Positions 30,972-32,452 of a DNA stretch of 32,452 nucleotides are shown here, piece after piece. The notes beneath the pieces were generated by a model that did not search any database, was not told the DNA's origin, and was given only the letters and a program-made list of their open reading frames with translations. Position 1 is the stretch's first letter. Each line of letters opens with the position of its first letter. Source of the DNA: a virus; the IMG/VR virus record IMGVR_UViG_3300015374_000035, positions 1 through 32,452 of that record. One strand, written 5' to 3'. Position numbers and translations under genes: made by a program.

Positions 30972-32452
30972 CCATGACCATGCCGACCGGGGCGCCGATC
31001 AGCCCCAGGTCCTACCAGGACGAGGACATCCGCCGGATCGCGGCGGACCTCATCGAGCACGATCGGGTGCTCTACATGGCCGCGACCGGTCTCGGGAAGA
31101 CGATCACGTTCGCGCATCTCCTACGGCAGCGAGGAGGGCGGGCGTTGATCCTGGTCCACCGCGACGAGCTGGTCACGCAGAGCGTGGACAAGCTCGGCCT
31201 GTGCTGGCCCGGGATCGACGTCGGCGTCGTGAAGGCGGAGCGGAACGAGTACCGCCACCACGTCGTCGTCGCCAGCGTGCAGACGTTGAGCCGGCCGCAA
31301 CGCCTAGAGCTGGTAGCGGATCACGCCGACCGGTTCGAGACGATCGTCGTGGACGAGGCGCACCACGCGACGGCCGACACCTACCGCCGGATCCTCGACA
31401 CGCTCGCGCCCGCGGGGACGAAGGTGGTCGGCGTCACCGCAACGCCGAAGCGGGCGGACAGGGCCGGTCTCCAGCACGCCGGGTTCACCCACATCTCGGC
31501 GGAGCGGCCGATCCTGTGGGGCATCCAGGAGGGCTACCTGTCGGACCTGACGGGCGAACGGGTCCGGGTCGGGGTGGACCTCAGCGAGGTCAAGACGAGC
31601 CGGGGCGACTACCAGGAGGGCGCCCTCGGCGACGCCTTCATGGAGGCCGGCGCCCCCAAGGAGATCGCCGGGGCCGTCAACGAATTCGCGCGGGAGCGCA
31701 AGAGCCTGATCTTCACGCCGACGGTCGCTGTCGCGACGGCGGTCGCTGAGGAGCTACAGGCCCTCGGGTTCCCGGCGGGCTGGGTCTCGGGCGAGACGCC
31801 CCTCCACGAGCGGCGGCAGCTCCTCCAGCAGTTCACCCGGGGCGAGATCATGGCCCTGGCGAACTGCGCCGTCCTCACCGAGGGCTATGACGAGCCGAGC
31901 GTGGACTGCATCGTCGTGGCCCGCCCGACGAAGAGCCAGACGCTCTACGTGCAGATGGTCGGCCGGGGCACGCGCCGCTACCCCGGCAAGCACAACTGCC
32001 TGGTCCTCGACATCGTCGGCGTCACCAGCGAGCAGTCCCTACTGACCGTAGGGTCCCTGGCCGGTCTCCACCCCGACGCCGTCAAGAAGGACCGCTCCCT
32101 CGCGGAGGCGGTAGCGGGCGTAGAGCTTGAGCGGATGGAACGGGCGACGGCGGGCCGCCGCTCGCTGGAGGCCGTGCAGCTGTTCCGGCCGCCGGACGCT
32201 CTGTTCGCCTGGGTCTCGAAGTCCCGCACCCGCCACGTCATCAACCTGGGCCGGACCGACGACGTGACCCGCCGCCTGGTCCTAGCAGCAGCTCCCGATG
32301 ACGTGACGCAGTGGTCCGCCTGGATCGAGCTGGCTGAACGGGGCTACCGCCGTGGAGACCCCGAGACGACCCGGGTGGAGCAGGTCCTCGTGAAGCGCCA
32401 GGCGGTCGACTGGGCGCAGGGCGTCGCCGAGGACTGGATGCGGCGGGAGACC
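30968..32452 (+). CDS. SF2 DEAH-box helicase (3' end outside window)
   Basis: The frame stays open from GTG 30968 for 495 codons to the window end. Motifs: SYQDEDI (Q-motif-like), Walker A AATGLGKT at residues 38-45, DEAH at 129-132, TATPKR after it, a second RecA domain with LIFTPTVAVA and AVLTEGYDEPSVD, and motif VI QMVGRGTRR near residue 329. This is the layout of XPB/SSL2-like and phage DEAD/DEAH helicases. It may serve in replication restart or recombination. A C-terminal domain of at least 100 residues follows the helicase core and is cut. Confidence 0.9.
   Translation, partial: MTMTMPTGAPISPRSYQDEDIRRIAADLIEHDRVLYMAATGLGKTITFAHLLRQRGGRALILVHRDELVTQSVDKLGLCWPGIDVGVVKAERNEYRHHVVVASVQTLSRPQRLELVADHADRFETIVVDEAHHATADTYRRILDTLAPAGTKVVGVTATPKRADRAGLQHAGFTHISAERPILWGIQEGYLSDLTGERVRVGVDLSEVKTSRGDYQEGALGDAFMEAGAPKEIAGAVNEFARERKSLIFTPTVAVATAVAEELQALGFPAGWVSGETPLHERRQLLQQFTRGEIMALANCAVLTEGYDEPSVDCIVVARPTKSQTLYVQMVGRGTRRYPGKHNCLVLDIVGVTSEQSLLTVGSLAGLHPDAVKKDRSLAEAVAGVELERMERATAGRRSLEAVQLFRPPDALFAWVSKSRTRHVINLGRTDDVTRRLVLAAAPDDVTQWSAWIELAERGYRRGDPETTRVEQVLVKRQAVDWAQGVAEDWMRRET

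Noticed and set aside
1-32452. Recurrent CTAG, TAGGA and TAGCGG strings throughout
   Set aside because: Counts by eye (about 50 CTAG) are at or below the expectation for the base composition, so there is no evidence of a motif.

Overview
The window looks like a 32.5 kb piece of a tailed (siphovirus-type) bacteriophage genome that infects an actinobacterium. It is GC-rich (about two thirds G+C by eye). Every gene I accept is on the + strand, genes are packed tightly with many GTGA, ATGA or TGATG stop/start overlaps, and GTG starts are common. The host assignment rests mainly on a WhiB-like gene (30585-30971), a family confined to Actinobacteria and their phages, and on the actinophage style of the capsid and tail proteins. 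No integrase, repressor, terminase or portal lies inside the window, so lifestyle cannot be decided, and both ends are cut inside genes.

Left two thirds (1-22364) is the late module. A short membrane protein is followed by a promoter-like leader, a major capsid protein with an acidic helical scaffold-like N-terminus (505-2256), a second capsid-region structural protein (2301-3218), a probable major tail protein (3228-3896) and a head-tail adaptor (3976-4836). The structural series then stops for about 5.5 kb (4833-10288). This stretch holds a GT4 glycosyltransferase, three class I methyltransferases (two of them paralogues), a coiled-coil protein, a small Cys protein, a PIG-L type N-deacetylase and a CDP-glycerol/TagB-F-like transferase. 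Structural genes resume with an HK97 gp10-like protein, a probable tail terminator, a small protein, tail-assembly chaperones joined by a -1 frameshift at CCCTTTA, the tape measure protein, a Dit-like protein with two lectin-like insertions, a baseplate hub, a collar-domain fibre and an amidase endolysin. The enzyme block is the best candidate for an unusual system: a late-expressed set that may build and decorate a glycan, perhaps with polyol phosphate, on capsid or tail subunits.

A control region at 22365-22595 separates late from early genes. It holds a strong hairpin terminator, a 33-bp dyad element that recurs at 30307-30339, and a start-associated TCGAAAGGAGCC sequence present in both orientations and again at 28481.

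The right third (22596-32452) is the DNA-metabolism module: Gam-like end protection and ERF annealing protein (recombination), a winged-helix initiator-like protein, a DnaB/RepA-like helicase with a non-canonical P-loop, an HNH endonuclease, an HTH replication or regulatory protein, a repeat-rich and locally AT-rich segment that is a candidate origin (27899-28139), several small zinc-finger or unknown proteins, a WhiB-like regulator and an SF2 helicase cut by the window end.
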